Assembly (NCBI GenBank): GCA_947479535.1
Contig: CANJZQ010000022.1
Span: forward strand, 1 to 34,458
Source of the DNA: Oligoflexales bacterium
Lineage (GTDB): Bacteria; Bdellovibrionota_B; Oligoflexia; Oligoflexales; RGVZ01
Direction: 5' to 3'
Length of the DNA: 34,458 nucleotides
Positions 8,680 to 17,146 of this stretch are shown here, piece after piece. Position numbers and translations under genes: made by a program. Numbering within the stretch: position 1 is the stretch's first letter; each line of letters begins with the position of its first letter. A model generated the notes under the pieces. The model was not told where the DNA came from. It saw only the letters and a list, made by a program, of their open reading frames with translations, and did no database searches.

Positions 8680-9851
8680 TTCTTCCCACCAAAAACATCA
8701 CTAGTCAGGATATCAGCCGTGGCAGAACGGATGGCCTCCACGGAAACCTCATTGAAACACTTGGGCTCGTTGGTGCAGCTTTTTTTCCAGCACGGCGAAC
8801 ACCCAACCGCCGCCTGGATCTTGGCACCACGGTCGTAAAGATCGACCTCTTGGGAACAGCTCACGCCGAACCAGGCGATGACCGGCTTCTTCAAGGCAAT
8901 CGCAATGTGCATGCCAAGGGAACAGCCCGAAAGAACCAAATCAGTAGCATCCATCCAAAGCATGCCTGAACGCAGGCCTCCCGTGGTTGGCGTATTGATC
9001 ACCCCGTCATCGTTGGTGAAAGCGGCTTTCATCGCAGCCTGACGCTCGGTGTCCTCGCGCCCGCCAAGCAGCGCCACAGCGCAGTCCGGAAAAGCCTGGC
9101 GCCACATGCGGATCACTTCGATCGAACGCTCGACGGTAAATTTCTTGTAGGGATACAAAAGCGAACAGCCTGTGTTGTATCCAATGATGGCGCGCCAGGG
9201 CTCGACATCGTTGCCCGCGCTTGAGGCGCTATTGCCCTTGCGATTCAGCATTCCAGCGCGGCGCGCTGCAACTTCTGCAACCTCGGGTTCGCGCAAGTCC
9301 AGGACGTAAGGATCACGTTGCCAAGGCAAAGCCATAGACTCGGTGATTTGCTGGGTCTCCGCCTTCTGATTGATGAAAAACTTGAGTTCGTCACTCAAGC
9401 CGACGTCGTACTGATAGTTGGCCTCTGGATTCAGGGGCCGTATGACGCCGTTGGTGTCCAAGCCAAAACCGCGCTTGTCGGTTGCCTGGACACGTTCGGC
9501 CAAGGCTCCGGCTTCGATGGATTTGTCGACGGCGAGCAGCACGTCAAACTTTAAATGTTCCAAGACAGGCTGGGTGGTTGCATCCACCACCAGCAGACGG
9601 TCGATCAAATGATTGTTGTCCAGCAGGGCTTTGGCATTGGGATAGGTGATCCAGGTCACGTGACAACCGGGCCATTGGCGCTTGATGGCCGGCAGCAGGC
9701 AGGTGGACCGCAAGACTGCCCCCAAAGCTTCGAGGCTCAAGACGGCAATTCGTTTTGTGACAGGCTCGTAGTGCGAACAGCCGTCACAGGGCCGCTTCCA
9801 GGCACATGGCTTGTAGCCGGTAAAGTATTTACAATCGAAGCGATACGCCAT
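8676..9851 (-). CDS. GT9-family glycosyltransferase (ADP-heptose:LPS heptosyltransferase-like)
   Basis: From the ATG at 9851 the protein has 391 residues; the frame can be extended to a TTG at 9875, but a promoter-like TTATAA lies just upstream and would leave that codon outside the message. The core shows RIAVLSLEALGAVLRSTCLL, near the N-terminal donor/acceptor domain start of GT9, and later ALLGGREDTE and LVLSGCSLGMHIAIALKKPVI, the usual second-domain signature. GT9 enzymes add heptose or related sugars to lipopolysaccharide on the inner face of the membrane. The N-terminus has four cysteines (C7, C16, C22, C25) before the GT domain, and a second cluster (CSPCWKKSC) near the end. Translationally coupled to the amylase. 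Confidence 0.82.
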   Translation of the reverse strand: MAYRFDCKYFTGYKPCAWKRPCDGCSHYEPVTKRIAVLSLEALGAVLRSTCLLPAIKRQWPGCHVTWITYPNAKALLDNNHLIDRLLVVDATTQPVLEHLKFDVLLAVDKSIEAGALAERVQATDKRGFGLDTNGVIRPLNPEANYQYDVGLSDELKFFINQKAETQQITESMALPWQRDPYVLDLREPEVAEVAARRAGMLNRKGNSASSAGNDVEPWRAIIGYNTGCSLLYPYKKFTVERSIEVIRMWRQAFPDCAVALLGGREDTERQAAMKAAFTNDDGVINTPTTGGLRSGMLWMDATDLVLSGCSLGMHIAIALKKPVIAWFGVSCSQEVDLYDRGAKIQAAVGCSPCWKKSCTNEPKCFNEVSVEAIRSATADILTSDVFGGKK

Positions 9852-9877
9852 TGCGATACCGATTCCATCCGCCAAGG

Positions 9878-9885
9878 GTTATAAT
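9878..9885. promoter_or_regulatory. Overlapping bidirectional -10 elements between GT9 and ldcA-like genes
   Basis: GTTATAAT contains TATAAT on the plus strand (9880-9885) and TATAAC on the minus strand (9883-9878). The plus element ends only 9 bp before the ATG of the LD-carboxypeptidase gene, which has no Shine-Dalgarno in range; the minus element would give a leader of about 20 nt for the ATG at 9851. No clear -35 on either side. Confidence 0.4.
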
Positions 9886-9894
9886 CCTGTCACC

Positions 9895-10887
9895 ATGACA
9901 AAAAAACACACAGTGACATCCACAGCAAGCACAACGATCACCATCCGGGTCGTCCGAACATCCAGCCGCGAACAGCAGGATCTCCTTCCCGGCAAGCTCG
10001 CGGAGTTTGAACGCGCGGGCTTCCGGGTGATCTTTGAAGATCTTCCTGCGGATCCCGAGTGGGCTTACGTTTCCGCTCCAGCTGAACTTAGAGCGGAACT
10101 GCTTAGCACAGCCCTGCTCGAAAATGAATCATCTGTTGTGATGTGTGCCCGGGGTGGTTACGGCGCGTCGGATTTACTTCCCTTGTTGCCGTGGGATTTG
10201 CTGCGTAAAAAATCAGCAGCGCCAAAATTATTGATAGGATTTTCGGACACTTCCGCCCTGCACAGCGCTCTGTGGCAACAGCTGGGCTGGGTTGGCATCC
10301 ACGGTCCCATGCCGGCGACCTCCCTTTGGCCTGAAGGTGCCATTGAGAACCCAGCCGTGGCTCCCGACATCGGACGGTTGCTGGATTTGATCCGCGGTAA
10401 CATCCATGGAAGCTCGGTTAACCTGCAGTACGTTCCGTCGGGCAACCGTCCAAGGCCGGTTGAAGTGGACGGTTGGCTTTTCGGCGGGTGCTTTTCAGTG
10501 TTGACCAATTTAATCGGAACACCCTATTTGCCGTCGAGTTTTGATGGGGCGATCTTGTTTTTTGAGGATATCGGAGAACACCCTGCGCGCCTCGCCAGAT
10601 TTCTTAATCAGTGGCAACAGGCAGGACTTTTGAATGGCGTCCGCGCGATCGTCTGGGGGACCTTTACCCAACTCGGCCAAAACATCCCGGACTGCAGCGA
10701 TTTCGTTTACTCTGAGCTGGCCAAACGGGTCAGTGAAATCCCATGCTACCGCAGCCGGGAATTTGGTCATGTTGCCCCAAACTGGCCCCTTGGAATCGGC
10801 GCGAGGGCCAAGGTTTCTCCCTCCAATACGGGTGGCGTCAGACTCGAGTGGAACTTCGGGCAATCATCAAAGGGAGCCGTATCGTGA
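9895..10887 (+). CDS. ldcA: LD-carboxypeptidase, peptidase family S66
   Basis: A 330-residue protein with the S66 serine triad: Ser117 in GFSDTSAL, Glu224 in LFFEDIGEHP and His292 in FGHVAPNWPLGIG. The region CARGGYGASDLL (84-95) is also a family hallmark. LdcA removes the terminal D-Ala from murein tetrapeptides in the cytoplasm during wall recycling; the related MccF branch cleaves microcin C7 and cannot be wholly excluded, but the next gene, mpl, uses the tripeptide that LdcA makes. No signal peptide is seen, as expected. The N-terminus is about 15 residues longer than the first strand needs. The stop overlaps the mpl start (GTGA). Probably transcribed from the TATAAT at 9880 with almost no leader. 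Confidence 0.88.
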   Translation: MTKKHTVTSTASTTITIRVVRTSSREQQDLLPGKLAEFERAGFRVIFEDLPADPEWAYVSAPAELRAELLSTALLENESSVVMCARGGYGASDLLPLLPWDLLRKKSAAPKLLIGFSDTSALHSALWQQLGWVGIHGPMPATSLWPEGAIENPAVAPDIGRLLDLIRGNIHGSSVNLQYVPSGNRPRPVEVDGWLFGGCFSVLTNLIGTPYLPSSFDGAILFFEDIGEHPARLARFLNQWQQAGLLNGVRAIVWGTFTQLGQNIPDCSDFVYSELAKRVSEIPCYRSREFGHVAPNWPLGIGARAKVSPSNTGGVRLEWNFGQSSKGAVS

Positions 10888-12341
10888 AAAAGAAGAAAAT
10901 TTATTTCGTAGGCATCGGCGGAACCGGAATGGCCTCGGTAGCGGGATTGCTGCAGGAGGCTGGCTATGAAATATCTGGCAGTGACGTTGGCATTTACCCG
11001 CCCATGTCGACGATGCTCGAAGAGCTGAAGATTCCAGTTTTCACTCCATATAATGAAGAGAACTTAAAACGGGCAAAACCCGACCTGGCGGTCATCGCCA
11101 ATGCACTGAGCCGGGGAAACCCGGAGCTTGAATACGTCCTGGAAACGGGAATCCCCTATACAAGTTTCCCGGCAATCTGCGGCGAAACTTTCATCAAATC
11201 ACGCATCGGCGTGGTGGTGGCGGGAACCCACGGTAAAACCACAACGACTTCGATCCTTGCGCACATGCTGACGGAACTTGGCGAAGATCCAAGTTTCGTG
11301 GTTGGCGGAATTCCACGCAATTTCCCGCGCAGCTTTCATCTTGGCAAAGGAAACACTTTTGTCATTGAAGGCGATGAATACGACACGGCCTTCTTCGACA
11401 AGGGCCCCAAGTTCCTCCACTATCACCCGCACCATCTGATTTTGAACAACCTTGAATTCGACCATGCCGACATCTATCCAAACGTCGAGGCGATCGAGGC
11501 GCAGTTTGTAAAACTATGTGAACTTGTTCCTGCCAGCGGGGTCATTTTTGCCAATATCGATGACCCCGGAATTGCCCGCCTCATGAAAAAAATATCTCCA
11601 AAGGCCAAAGTGATTCGCGTGGCCACAATGGGCGAGGCCAGCGGGGCCGACGTCTCGGTGGACGGCGTCTCTGCGACGGCAGAGCGCCCGGGTGAGCAGA
11701 CGTGGAAGGCTAGCATCAACACAAGAACCCTCGGCACGGTCAAAATCGAAACCCACCTGTCAGGCAGGCACAACATTGCCAACATCGCCCAGGTCGTTGC
11801 CTGTGTGGAGTCTCTGGCCGACGGGGGACATCTGAAAAACAAGTTGGACGGAGCTCGGATCCAGTCGGCCCTGGCCTCGTTCAAAAACGTCAAACGGCGC
11901 CTCGATCACCTTGTAAGCATTGGGGGAGTAGATGTTTACGAAGACTTCGCCCACCATCCTACCGCCGTTGGGCTTGTAATTGATGGCTTTCGCACGGTTT
12001 TTCCACAACGCCGCCTTCTGGTCGCCTTTGACCCCAGAAACGCCACGAGCCGCCGCAACGTGTTTCAGGACGCATTTGCTCAAAAATTAAGCAAAGCGGA
12101 CCGGATTTTTATAGGCCCCTGTCCCGAGGACAAACGGATTCCAGAGGGGCAGCGAATGAATACCGGCGCCATGGCCCAAGCCATCGGGGGGAAAGCCAAG
12201 GCTTACGGGACCCACGAGGACTTGCTGGCCGAACTTGGGGCCGAGCTCAAAGCAGGGGATGCTGTAATTTTCATGTCCAGCGGAAGCTTCAACGGCATCC
12301 AGCATCAGCTGGCGGAAAAGCTGAAATCGACCCAACCATAA
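10884..12341 (+). CDS. mpl: UDP-MurNAc:L-Ala-gamma-D-Glu-meso-DAP ligase (murein peptide ligase)
   Basis: The 485-residue product starts with KKKKIYFVGIGGTGMASVAG, a Mur-ligase Rossmann start, then YPPMSTMLE (38-46) and IANALSRGNPELEYVLE, both diagnostic of Mpl rather than MurC. The ATP loop is GTHGKTTTT (114-122), and IEGDEYDTAFFDKGPKF and LILNNLEFDHADIY match the Mpl central domain. The C-terminal domain has YEDFAHHPTA. Mpl joins the recovered tripeptide to UDP-MurNAc in the cytoplasm. The GTG at 10884 is chosen because AGGGAG sits 7-8 nt upstream and it overlaps the ldcA stop by 4 bp; the frame is open 47 codons further upstream, but that part overlaps ldcA coding sequence and shows no Mur motif. 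Confidence 0.93.
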   Translation: MKKKKIYFVGIGGTGMASVAGLLQEAGYEISGSDVGIYPPMSTMLEELKIPVFTPYNEENLKRAKPDLAVIANALSRGNPELEYVLETGIPYTSFPAICGETFIKSRIGVVVAGTHGKTTTTSILAHMLTELGEDPSFVVGGIPRNFPRSFHLGKGNTFVIEGDEYDTAFFDKGPKFLHYHPHHLILNNLEFDHADIYPNVEAIEAQFVKLCELVPASGVIFANIDDPGIARLMKKISPKAKVIRVATMGEASGADVSVDGVSATAERPGEQTWKASINTRTLGTVKIETHLSGRHNIANIAQVVACVESLADGGHLKNKLDGARIQSALASFKNVKRRLDHLVSIGGVDVYEDFAHHPTAVGLVIDGFRTVFPQRRLLVAFDPRNATSRRNVFQDAFAQKLSKADRIFIGPCPEDKRIPEGQRMNTGAMAQAIGGKAKAYGTHEDLLAELGAELKAGDAVIFMSSGSFNGIQHQLAEKLKSTQP

Positions 12342-12384
12342 ATCAGTGATGTTAATAGCTTGCAATTTGAATCGGGACTCGGCA

Positions 12385-12398
12385 CGCTACCGTTAGCG
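12385..12398 (+). promoter_or_regulatory. Small hairpin in the pal leader
   Basis: CGCTA and TAGCG pair around a CCGT loop, ending 9 bp before the strong Shine-Dalgarno AGGAG (12408-12412) of pal. It may protect the message or tune translation. No convincing promoter hexamers could be assigned in the 78-bp gap between mpl and pal. Confidence 0.3.
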
Positions 12399-12419
12399 AT
12401 TAATCGAAGGAGACCTCGC

Positions 12420-12914
12420 ATGTTGTTCAAGAAGGTTTTGTCTGTTGCAGCAGTTGTTGTTGCTGTTGGTTTCTCAGCCTCCGGTTGTACAGATGACAAG
12501 AAGAAGACCTCTGAAGCCGTTGGCGCAGGCGGATCGGGCGAACCTGCTTCGCCAAATGAAATGAAAACGGTTGGTGGTGTGACGATCGGCCCTGTGTACT
12601 TCAGCTTTGACGACTACACCGTAACTTCCTCCTCTCAGGCGCAACTGACCAAGATGGCAGAGCAATTGAAGGCGAATTCGGGCACTGTTCTTCAAATCGA
12701 AGGCCACTGCGATGAGCGCGGTTCCATCGAGTACAACTTGGCTCTTGGAGAGCGTCGCGCACAAGCCGTCAAAACTTTCCTCACCAATTTGGGTGTGGAA
12801 ACTGCCCGCTTGTCGACCATCAGCTACGGCGAAGAGCGCCCGGCAAACGATGGCCACACCGAAGAGTCCTGGCAGAAAAATCGCCGCGCCGAGTTCAATG
12901 TCACCAAGCAGTAG
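12420..12914 (+). CDS. pal: Peptidoglycan-associated lipoprotein (OmpA-family domain)
   Basis: The 164-residue protein begins with a lipoprotein signal MLFKKVLSVAAVVVAVGFS followed by ASGC, so the mature form should be anchored by Cys23 to the outer membrane. The rest is a Pal/OmpA domain with VYFSFDDYTV and the nearly invariant IEGHCDERGSIEYNLALGER (about 99-118), whose Asp/Arg pair contacts meso-DAP in peptidoglycan. Pal links outer membrane and wall and works with the Tol system. The ATG at 12420 is preferred because AGGAG is 7 nt upstream; an upstream extension of 20 residues has no signal features. No tol genes are in the window, so pal is separate from its usual cluster here. A terminator follows. 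Confidence 0.93.
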   Translation: MLFKKVLSVAAVVVAVGFSASGCTDDKKKTSEAVGAGGSGEPASPNEMKTVGGVTIGPVYFSFDDYTVTSSSQAQLTKMAEQLKANSGTVLQIEGHCDERGSIEYNLALGERRAQAVKTFLTNLGVETARLSTISYGEERPANDGHTEESWQKNRRAEFNVTKQ

Positions 12915-12960
12915 TTTGCTGACACAAACAAGGCTCTGCACAAGAGTTTGAAGCATTAGA

Positions 12961-12990
12961 CCCGGAGGCGAAAGCCCCCGGGTTTTGTGT
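12961..12990 (+). terminator. Rho-independent terminator after pal
   Basis: CCCGG-A-GGC pairs with GCC-C-CCGGG across a GAAA loop (one A/C mismatch), followed by TTTTGTGTTTT. It is a strong intrinsic terminator and separates pal from the rny operon. Confidence 0.9.
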
Positions 12991-12999
12991 TTTAAGGAA

Positions 13000-13028
13000 T
13001 TGAAAAAACACAGTTAAACAGATAACTT
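13000..13028 (+). promoter_or_regulatory. Possible promoter of the rny-dapB operon
   Basis: TTGAAA (13000-13005) lies 17 bp before TAACTT (13023-13028); GATAAC at 13021-13026 is an alternative -10. The position fits: it lies after the pal terminator and 50 bp before the rny start. The -10 match is poor. Confidence 0.35.
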
Positions 13029-13049
13029 CAGCATTCCGAGAAACGCATC

Positions 13050-13063
13050 CAGCCCGAGGGCTG
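13050..13063 (+). promoter_or_regulatory. Hairpin immediately before the rny ribosome binding site
   Basis: CAGCCC and GGGCTG form a stem with a GA centre (CAGCC/GGCTG with a CGAG loop), 2 nt upstream of GGAGG (13066-13070). It could stall or shield ribosome loading or be a cleavage or stability determinant in the rny leader. Confidence 0.45.
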
Positions 13064-13078
13064 TTGGAGGATATCGTT

Positions 13079-14647
13079 GTGGATTCTGTTGTGATTGCTG
13101 CCATCGTCGTGGCAGGTCTCGCCATTGGCGTACTGATCTTTGGAGTTTTCTTCCACCGCCGGCAACTGGCCCTCGCCTTTGAAAATGCTCAGGCCGATTC
13201 GAAACGAATTTTGGAAGAAGCACGTCGTGAAGCCGACCATCTGATCAAGTCTGCGGTCCGGGAAACCAAAGAAGAAAGCCGACGCAACCGCCAAACTTTT
13301 GAAGACGAAGCACGCCAACGCAAATCCGAAGTTCAGAAGCTGGAACAAAAGCTCAAGCAACGAGAAGAGTCCCTTGACGGTAAAATCACAACCGTTGAAA
13401 AGCGCGAAAAAGAACTGATCGACCAGGAAACTAAAACGCTGGCCGAAGAACAACGCTTCCAACGCCTGAATTCTGAGTATGAAAAATCGATCGAGCGAAC
13501 CTCAAAACTGCTCGAACAGATTGCCAACATGTCGCCCGAAGACGCCAAACGCGAACTCATGCGTAACATGGAAGCCGAAGCGCGCAGGGAAGCTCAAGAA
13601 GTCATCCGGCGCATTGAAGAAGAAACAAAAGCCGAAGCCGAAAATCGCGCTCGTTCTGCGTTGAGCCTCGCAGTTCAAAGAATCTCTGGCGAATTCGTCA
13701 GCGACTCAACCGTCTCTGTGGTGGCACTGCCCTCAGAAGACACGAAGGGCCGCATCATTGGCCGCGAAGGGCGCAATATCCGCGCCTTGGAGCAAGCTAC
13801 CGGAGTCGACCTGATCATCGACGATACGCCTGAAGCCGTCATTATTTCCTGCTTCAATCCACTGCGCCGCGAGATTGCCAAAGTCACCCTGGAACGCCTG
13901 ATCGGGGACGGACGGATCCACCCGGCGCGCATTGAAGAAACCGCCAAGCGGGTCGAAGCCGAATTTGATCAGATCCTGCAAGAAACCGGAGACCAGGCTT
14001 GTTTCGAAACTGGGCTCACCGATCTGCACCCGGAGCTGGTCAAGCTGCTGGGAAAATTAAAATACCGGACGAGCGGACAGAAAAGCGTGCTGGCTCACGC
14101 CGTGGAAACGGCCCACCTTTGCGGAATGCTGGCCAGTGAAATGGGGCTGAATGTAAAGAAAGCCAAGCGTGCTGGGCTGTTGCATGACATTGGCAAGGCC
14201 GTTGGCCAAGAGGTCGAGGGACACCACTCGCAAATTGGCGCCGACTACTGCGCCCGCTACAACGAACCGTCTGACATTGTGGATGCCATTCGCGCACACC
14301 ATGCCGAGGACTTGACCCTTTCTTCTCCACTCGCCGTAATCCTGCATACGGCAAACATCCTGTCGGGAACCAGAACCGGAGCCCGCAAGGAACAACTTGA
14401 ATCTTACGTAAAACGCCTTGAAGACATGGAAAATGTTGTGCGCGGAATGCGCGGCGTGGATGAAACATACGTCATCCAGGCAGGACGCGAGATCAGAGTC
14501 ATCGTCAACCCAACAGCCCTTGGTGACCAAGAGGCGGTTGATCTTTCAAATGAAATTGCCTCGCGCTTGCGGCAAGAAATCAATTTCCCGGGCCAGGTAA
14601 AAATCACGGTGCTTCGTGAAAGCAAAGGCGTGGATTTCGCCAAGTGA
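13079..14647 (+). CDS. rny: Ribonuclease Y
   Basis: The 522-residue protein has the RNase Y layout: an N-terminal membrane helix (about 2-24), a long charged coiled coil to about residue 200, a KH RNA-binding domain with TKGRIIGREGRNIRALEQAT, and an HD domain with AHAVETAHLCGMLA, GLLHDIGKAVGQE and AIRAHHAED carrying the metal-binding His and Asp residues. RNase Y is the membrane-tethered endonuclease that starts mRNA decay. GTG at 13079 is taken as start because GGAGG is 8 nt upstream; a TTG at 13064 would overlap that ribosome site. The stop overlaps the ymdB start (TGATG). The first gene of a six-gene operon. Confidence 0.95.
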   Translation: MDSVVIAAIVVAGLAIGVLIFGVFFHRRQLALAFENAQADSKRILEEARREADHLIKSAVRETKEESRRNRQTFEDEARQRKSEVQKLEQKLKQREESLDGKITTVEKREKELIDQETKTLAEEQRFQRLNSEYEKSIERTSKLLEQIANMSPEDAKRELMRNMEAEARREAQEVIRRIEEETKAEAENRARSALSLAVQRISGEFVSDSTVSVVALPSEDTKGRIIGREGRNIRALEQATGVDLIIDDTPEAVIISCFNPLRREIAKVTLERLIGDGRIHPARIEETAKRVEAEFDQILQETGDQACFETGLTDLHPELVKLLGKLKYRTSGQKSVLAHAVETAHLCGMLASEMGLNVKKAKRAGLLHDIGKAVGQEVEGHHSQIGADYCARYNEPSDIVDAIRAHHAEDLTLSSPLAVILHTANILSGTRTGARKEQLESYVKRLEDMENVVRGMRGVDETYVIQAGREIRVIVNPTALGDQEAVDLSNEIASRLRQEINFPGQVKITVLRESKGVDFAK

Positions 14648-15474
14648 TGCGTATCCTTGCCATCGGCGATATCATGGGTAAGGCTGGCCGTCAGGCTCTG
14701 GCCCACTTCCTGCCGTCCTTGCGCTCGGAATTCAATCCGGATGCTGTCCTCGTCAACGGGGAAAATGCAGCTGGTGGATTTGGACTCACAGAAAAAATCT
14801 ACGAACAACTAACCTCACAGCTCGGTGTCGATTGCGTCACCATGGGCAATCATTGGCACGACAAGCGCGAGTTCGTCCGGTTTGCAGAGCAATGCGAACG
14901 GATCGTCCTTCCCGCCAACATGATGAATGTGAACAATCCCGCAAAAGGGGTCCGGATCCTTCGCTCCAAAAGCGGTAAAAATTTCGCCGTCATGAATGTG
15001 ATTGGCAAGACTTTCATGCATGCAGACAACCTCTCGCCATTTGTGCACTTGGAGCGCATGATGGACTTGATTCCGCAAGCCGTTAAAGTCCGGATCCTCG
15101 ACATCCATGCAGAGGCCACCAGCGAGAAGCAGGGGGTCGCGCAACATCTCGTCGGTCGCGTTTCTCTTGTCTATGGAACGCACTCCCATGTTCCAACCGC
15201 TGATGAACGTATTCTCGGAGGCAAAACCGGGTTTATCACGGATGTAGGAATGACTGGTCCGTATGACTCGGTGATCGGAATCCGCAAGGAAGCCGCAATA
15301 AAAAGACTGATGACGGGCGAGAAGAAAAATTTCCAACCTGCCAATGGCGACCGCTGGTTATGTGCCGTGATCGCAGACATCGATGAAGATTCTGGGAGCT
15401 GCATAAAAATCCAGCGCCTGAGGCTTGAAGTTCCAGACCGTCCGGACGATGGACCGGAAGAAAAGGATGATTGA
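14647..15474 (+). CDS. ymdB: YmdB-family metallophosphoesterase (2',3'-cyclic nucleotide phosphodiesterase)
   Basis: The 275-residue protein is a calcineurin-like phosphoesterase of the YmdB/TIGR00282 type. Metal-binding motifs are GDIMGKAGR near the start, LVNGENAAGG, MGNHWHDKRE and YGTHSHVPTAD, with ITDVGMTGPYDSVIG near the end. In Bacillus, YmdB hydrolyses 2',3'-cyclic nucleotides, binds RNase Y and affects biofilm and cell-type choice; the rny-ymdB pair is common in bacteria. Here the ATG overlaps the rny stop by one base, so translational coupling is likely. A GTG one codon upstream is a less likely start. Cytoplasmic, no signal sequence. Confidence 0.92.
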   Translation: MRILAIGDIMGKAGRQALAHFLPSLRSEFNPDAVLVNGENAAGGFGLTEKIYEQLTSQLGVDCVTMGNHWHDKREFVRFAEQCERIVLPANMMNVNNPAKGVRILRSKSGKNFAVMNVIGKTFMHADNLSPFVHLERMMDLIPQAVKVRILDIHAEATSEKQGVAQHLVGRVSLVYGTHSHVPTADERILGGKTGFITDVGMTGPYDSVIGIRKEAAIKRLMTGEKKNFQPANGDRWLCAVIADIDEDSGSCIKIQRLRLEVPDRPDDGPEEKDD

Positions 15475-15476
15475 AA

Positions 15477-17135
15477 ATGGCTGACGCTAAAAAACACATC
15501 GCATTTGCGATGGCACTTTCTCTTTCAGCAGTCGTTGCTACGGGCAAAGCCCAGGCTTTCTTTCTTGATGGCAATGGCCACTACGCCTTGCGTGGCTCGA
15601 CGGAAAAAAACCCAGGGTTTGCGACAGACCGCGGAACCTATCAAGCCATCGAGCAAAGCTTTCGCCTCGAAGGCGAAGCCCGCATGAACGACCGCTCTAG
15701 CTTCTTCACAGAAATGCGCCTCACCGACGATCCGCGCTCTTCTTTTCTCGGAGACACGGCAAAGCCACGTGACTGCGCAACGCGCCGCGTGCCTGTTGGC
15801 GACGGGACCTACACCACCACCGATGACTGCACCGGTCGTCATCAGGACGCCGCACACCCGGGGTATCAGCCTTACACTCCTGTCATCACGCGCGCTTACG
15901 CGCGACAAGCCTTTGACTTCTGCCTGGTTGAAGCCGGACGGCGCCCTCGTGACTGGGGCCTTGGTGTCATGATGGACGGTGGTTCCAAGCCGTTTGATGT
16001 GGACTGGAGCACCTACGACGGAATCGACTGTCACGTGAACATCCAGAAATCTCAGAGCATTGGTTTCAAGGTGGGCTATGACAAGATCGCGGAGACGGGA
16101 ACTTGGATCGACAATCCGTATGACCGGACCCTCGCCGATACGTCCAGCGAAACGGAGTTCAACAACCGCAATGCGACCTTTGGATCCACAAATCCATCAG
16201 ACGACCTGGATCAGTTTTTCTTCACGATTGAATTCGACGATCGCAAGGCAAACGCAGGTTCGTCCTTCACAAAGCAAATTGGAATCTACTTTGCCAATTT
16301 GGTTGGCAAGGATTCGAAAACCGACCTTAAATTGGTCGATATCTATACGGGCTTGTTCCTGTCAAACTTCACCCTGAAAAATGAACTCCTCTTCCGCCTT
16401 GGAAAATCTGCTGACCCCAACTGGATTGGTCTTGGGGGAGCCCGCTTTGATAATGGTGATATTGCAACCAACGACTTGCAGTCTGTTGGTTTTGCCGGGG
16501 CGCTTGAATGGACCTTGGCGCGTGATGGCAGCGCCATCGGCCCGATGGATTATCGTCAGGGAAATGCCTCGCGTCAGGTTGTCTTCATGGACTACGCCTA
16601 CGCACCGGGTGACGAAAATGGCTACTACCGCGACGATGCGGCTTATTCCGACACCACCCTCAACACCATTGGTGAATCACAACGTGCCTCCAAGACGAGC
16701 ACCATGGGTTTTCACCGGAACTACCGCCCGGCCCTGATCATGTTCAACGGAAAATCCGGCACGGAGAGCACCGGCCAATCAGGCATCTACGATCCGCAGC
16801 GGGTCATGAATGCCACGTTGCTTGGCCTTGGCTACCGCTTGGACAGCCTTGAATACGGCCTTTTTGAGGCAAAGATCCTGACCGCCAGCATGAATGCCTC
16901 CATGCCAGAGCCCGTTCGCACCTACTACGCCTCAGCGGCAGGCGATAAGCCGGTCGGCTACCATGGAAGCAGTCTTGGCATCGAGCTGGATGTCAAATAC
17001 GGTATGACCCCGTCTCGTGAATTCGAATACGGAATCGAGGCTGGTTATGCCCGGGGCGGCAACGCCTTGAAGGTCTCAGATAGTGCCCCTGCAACGTCGG
17101 TGCTGGTACAATCTTACGCAGCGTTCAAATTCTGA
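15477..17135 (+). CDS. Outer-membrane beta-barrel protein of unknown function
   Basis: From the ATG at 15477 (AAGGA about 9 nt upstream) the protein has 552 residues. A signal peptide with core AFAMALSLSAVVATG ends at KAQA, then FFLDGNGHYALRG follows. The rest is rich in alternating hydrophobic and polar stretches, Gly, Tyr and Asp, and the last residue is Phe (SYAAFKF), the usual C-terminal signal for barrel insertion by Bam. A start such as FRLEGEARMNDRSSFFTEMRL recalls porins of the alginate-export or phosphate-porin type, but no family could be named with certainty. Four cysteines occur in the region 90-200, possibly forming disulfides in a loop. It sits within the rny-dap operon, 2 bp after ymdB. 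Confidence 0.7.
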   Translation: MADAKKHIAFAMALSLSAVVATGKAQAFFLDGNGHYALRGSTEKNPGFATDRGTYQAIEQSFRLEGEARMNDRSSFFTEMRLTDDPRSSFLGDTAKPRDCATRRVPVGDGTYTTTDDCTGRHQDAAHPGYQPYTPVITRAYARQAFDFCLVEAGRRPRDWGLGVMMDGGSKPFDVDWSTYDGIDCHVNIQKSQSIGFKVGYDKIAETGTWIDNPYDRTLADTSSETEFNNRNATFGSTNPSDDLDQFFFTIEFDDRKANAGSSFTKQIGIYFANLVGKDSKTDLKLVDIYTGLFLSNFTLKNELLFRLGKSADPNWIGLGGARFDNGDIATNDLQSVGFAGALEWTLARDGSAIGPMDYRQGNASRQVVFMDYAYAPGDENGYYRDDAAYSDTTLNTIGESQRASKTSTMGFHRNYRPALIMFNGKSGTESTGQSGIYDPQRVMNATLLGLGYRLDSLEYGLFEAKILTASMNASMPEPVRTYYASAAGDKPVGYHGSSLGIELDVKYGMTPSREFEYGIEAGYARGGNALKVSDSAPATSVLVQSYAAFKF

Positions 17136-17146
17136 ATCTGCCGTAA

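Noticed and set aside
10743-10883. 47-residue extension of mpl
   Set aside because: It lies within ldcA coding sequence; the GTG at 10884 has AGGGAG upstream and begins exactly at the Mur-ligase fold.
13064-13078. TTG start for rny at 13064
   Set aside because: It would overlap the GGAGG that serves the GTG at 13079, and no ribosome site lies before it.
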